A stretch of DNA of 64,000 nucleotides from Lachnospiraceae bacterium (GTDB taxonomy: Bacteria; Bacillota; Clostridia; Lachnospirales; Lachnospiraceae): positions 1-64,000 of the forward strand of contig JAUNNN010000003.1 of assembly GCA_030531435.1 (NCBI GenBank), written 5' to 3'. Position 1 is the stretch's first letter. Each line of letters starts with the position of its first letter. This document shows positions 62,328 through 64,000 of the stretch, piece after piece. Below the pieces are notes generated by a model. It was given only the letters and a program-made list of their open reading frames with translations, was not told the DNA's origin and made no database searches. A program made the position numbers and the translations under genes.

Positions 62328-63848
62328 CTATACCCCCAGATCTACTCTGAAAAACAAAGCTTCCATAAGATGATTAAGCTCTATATTCTCTGAATTATCT
62401 AAATCAGCAATTGTTCTGGCTACTTTAAGTATTCTGTGATATGCTCTAGCGCTCAAATCATACTTTTTAAATGCATTTTCCATAAATTTTTTCGATTCAT
62501 CATCAATTTGACAAAATTGTTCTATTTCCTTAACACCCATCTGAGAATTAAATAAAATATTTGTACCTTCAAATCTCTTTCTTTGTATCTCCTGGGCTTT
62601 TATTACACGCTTTCTAACTTCAGATGATGACTCTCCTTCGTTTTTATATAAGATTTCTCTGCTATCTGGTTTTAAAACATTCATGCAAATATCCATCCTA
62701 TCAAGAAGGGGCTTTGATATTTTTCCAATGTAACGCTTTCTGGAAGCATATGTGCATGTACACTTATTCATGTCTGGATACATTCCGCATACACAAGGGT
62801 TTAGGGCGCAAACAAGCATGAAATCAGCTGGATAATCGCATGTGTAATTGCTTCTAGCAATGTGTATCACCTTATCTTCAAGTGGCTGTCTCATTACTTC
62901 TAAGGCTTTTCTGGAAAATTCAGGCATTTCATCAAGAAATAAAACACCTCTATGTGATAATGGAATAATTCCTGGCTTTGGTGAGTTACCTCCACCAGTT
63001 AATGCAACATCTGTAACTGAATGATGTGGTGATAGAAATGGTCTTTTGGTGATTAACGTTTTGTCCTTTGATAATAAACCTGCAACACTATACACAGAAG
63101 ATACTTCAAGACATTCATCTAATGTAAGTGGTGGTAATATTCCAGGCAGACATCTTGATAACATTGTCTTTCCTGTACCTGGCGGCCCTACCAATAGCAC
63201 ATTATGTAAACCGGAGGCGCCTATTTCAAGTCCTCTTTTAGCTTCCATTTGCCCTTGAACATCTTTTAAATCAAAAATAATTTCGTTTGAATTAGAAATA
63301 ATTTCTTCTCTGTTTATTTCCTCATGATGCGGGCTTATTTCACCAGATAGATATTTAACCACCTCTTTAAGAGATGAAACTGCAATTATTTCGATTCCTT
63401 CTATAACTGCACCCTCTTTGGCATTTTCCTTTGGTATAATGCACCTTTTTATTCCTTTGCTTCTTGCCATTCTAACAATTGGTAAAACACCACTTATACG
63501 GCCAATATTTCCGCTAAGTAAAAGCTCTCCAAGAATAATCGTGTCCTTCGTGCTATCCTCTATAATTACTCCTGATGCCTGCAAAAGACTAATTGCCATA
63601 GCAAGATCATATCCCGTTCCATGCTTTCTAATATTAGCTGGGGAAAGATTAATAGTAATCCGCTTTGCCGGCAAACTGTAATCAGAATTTTTTATCGCAG
63701 TAAATACTCTTTCCCTGGCTTCTCTCACTTCCCCACCAAGGTAGCCTACAAGGTCGACTCCGGGCAATCCGTCAGAAATATCAGCTTCTACATGCACAAT
63801 AAAAGCGTCTATTCCATGAACACCGCCGGACATAACAAGTCCAATCAT
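62328..63848 (-). CDS. YifB/ComM family Mg-chelatase-like AAA ATPase
   Basis: The 506-residue protein has the ChlI-like N-terminal domain (GLPGVDLVGYLGGEVREARERV, then LPAKRITINLSPANIRK..GYDLAMAI), Walker A LLVGPPGTGKTMLSRCLPGI, Walker B FLDEMPEF and a C-terminal Mg_chelatase_C domain. A four-Cys cluster (CALNPCVCGMYPDMNKCTC) is typical. ComM members act as branch-migration helicases in transformation; link to dprA fits. AGGAGG lies upstream. Confidence 0.94.
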   Translation of the reverse strand: MIGLVMSGGVHGIDAFIVHVEADISDGLPGVDLVGYLGGEVREARERVFTAIKNSDYSLPAKRITINLSPANIRKHGTGYDLAMAISLLQASGVIIEDSTKDTIILGELLLSGNIGRISGVLPIVRMARSKGIKRCIIPKENAKEGAVIEGIEIIAVSSLKEVVKYLSGEISPHHEEINREEIISNSNEIIFDLKDVQGQMEAKRGLEIGASGLHNVLLVGPPGTGKTMLSRCLPGILPPLTLDECLEVSSVYSVAGLLSKDKTLITKRPFLSPHHSVTDVALTGGGNSPKPGIIPLSHRGVLFLDEMPEFSRKALEVMRQPLEDKVIHIARSNYTCDYPADFMLVCALNPCVCGMYPDMNKCTCTYASRKRYIGKISKPLLDRMDICMNVLKPDSREILYKNEGESSSEVRKRVIKAQEIQRKRFEGTNILFNSQMGVKEIEQFCQIDDESKKFMENAFKKYDLSARAYHRILKVARTIADLDNSENIELNHLMEALFFRVDLGV

Positions 63849-63937
63849 AAAACCTCCTATTATAAAATTGTAATAATTCGGGATTTTACTATAGAAAAAA
63901 GAAATGCATCCCGATGTGATTTAATATGTACGAGAAA

Positions 63938-63966
63938 ACGATAACTAAATTTTGAGACTTTGTCAA
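63938..63966 (-). promoter_or_regulatory. Sigma-A promoter for the yifB-dprA-topA genes
   Basis: On the minus strand a perfect TTGACA (63961-63966), 17 bases, then TATCGT (63938-63943). The leader that follows can fold through CGGGAT/ATCCCG (63879-63914). Confidence 0.7.
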
Positions 63967-63978
63967 CAAAATTCAAGA

Positions 63979-63999
63979 GGGACGCTTCTTTTGTCATAT
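63979..63999 (+). repeat. REP-like sequence, third copy (cut by window edge)
   Basis: The 21 bases are identical to 17299-17319 and in the same orientation. It lies 12 bases upstream of the yifB -35 element. The rest is beyond the window. Confidence 0.8.
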
Positions 64000-64000
64000 A

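Overview
The window is low-GC DNA in which almost every gene lies on the minus strand. It looks like a motile, Gram-positive member of the Lachnospiraceae (Butyrivibrio/Pseudobutyrivibrio/Roseburia-like). The reasons are a CodY regulator, a flagellar cluster with no P- or L-ring genes, a Bacillus/Clostridium-type fla/che gene order, a DUF5688-like protein, and FliY in place of FliN. The genus is an inference; no 16S or other marker is present.

Layout, low to high coordinates. (1) 1-6.5 kb: 5' part of NADP-type glutamate dehydrogenase, a membrane-anchored SH3b protein, tRNA-Arg(CCG), a DUF5688-like protein, efp, the shikimate genes aroQ-aroK-aroE with a YqeG phosphatase, and a small unknown protein with tandem sigma-28 and sigma-A promoters. 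(2) 6.5-15.9 kb: nrdR, ftsZ and a compact division/cell-wall cluster (mraZ-rsmH-ftsL-PBP-mraY-ftsW-ftsQ). The PBP, MraY, FtsW and FtsQ act at the septum that FtsZ organises. The mraZ promoter carries four helically phased operator repeats. (3) 16-22 kb, accessory segment: ychF, then remnants of a Y1 (REP-type) transposase and REP-like hairpins flanking a hybrid histidine kinase, an LRR_5 protein and a secreted CAP-domain protein. (4) 22-58.1 kb: two DegV genes and a very long flagellar/chemotaxis operon read from flgB (58.1 kb) downwards: flgB flgC fliE fliF fliG fliH fliI fliJ ylxF-like fliK flgD TIGR02530 flgE | flbD motA motB fliL fliM fliY cheY fliO fliP fliQ fliR flhB flhA flhF flhG ycgR cheB cheA cheW cheC cheD (small membrane protein) sigD fapA (SwrB-like) (MltG-like). 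It encodes the basal body, hook, export gate, stator, C-ring and CheA/W/Y/B/C/D signalling, with sigma-28 near the end to switch on late genes. Flagellin, FlgK/L, FliD, FliS, FlgM and CheR are not in the window. (5) 58.3-63.8 kb: codY, topA, dprA and a YifB/ComM-type AAA ATPase, then a third copy of the REP-like sequence at the window edge.

The most unusual parts are the REP/transposase-bounded histidine kinase segment, the sigma-28-driven orphan gene at 5.9 kb, the uncharacterised members of the fla/che operon (104-aa membrane protein, SwrB-like protein), a FlgD with an added surface-type helical module, and a strong hairpin that splits the flagellar operon between flgE and flbD. I see no CRISPR array, prophage or recognisable defence system. 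All assignments rest on reading motifs and gene order by eye; no database search was run.
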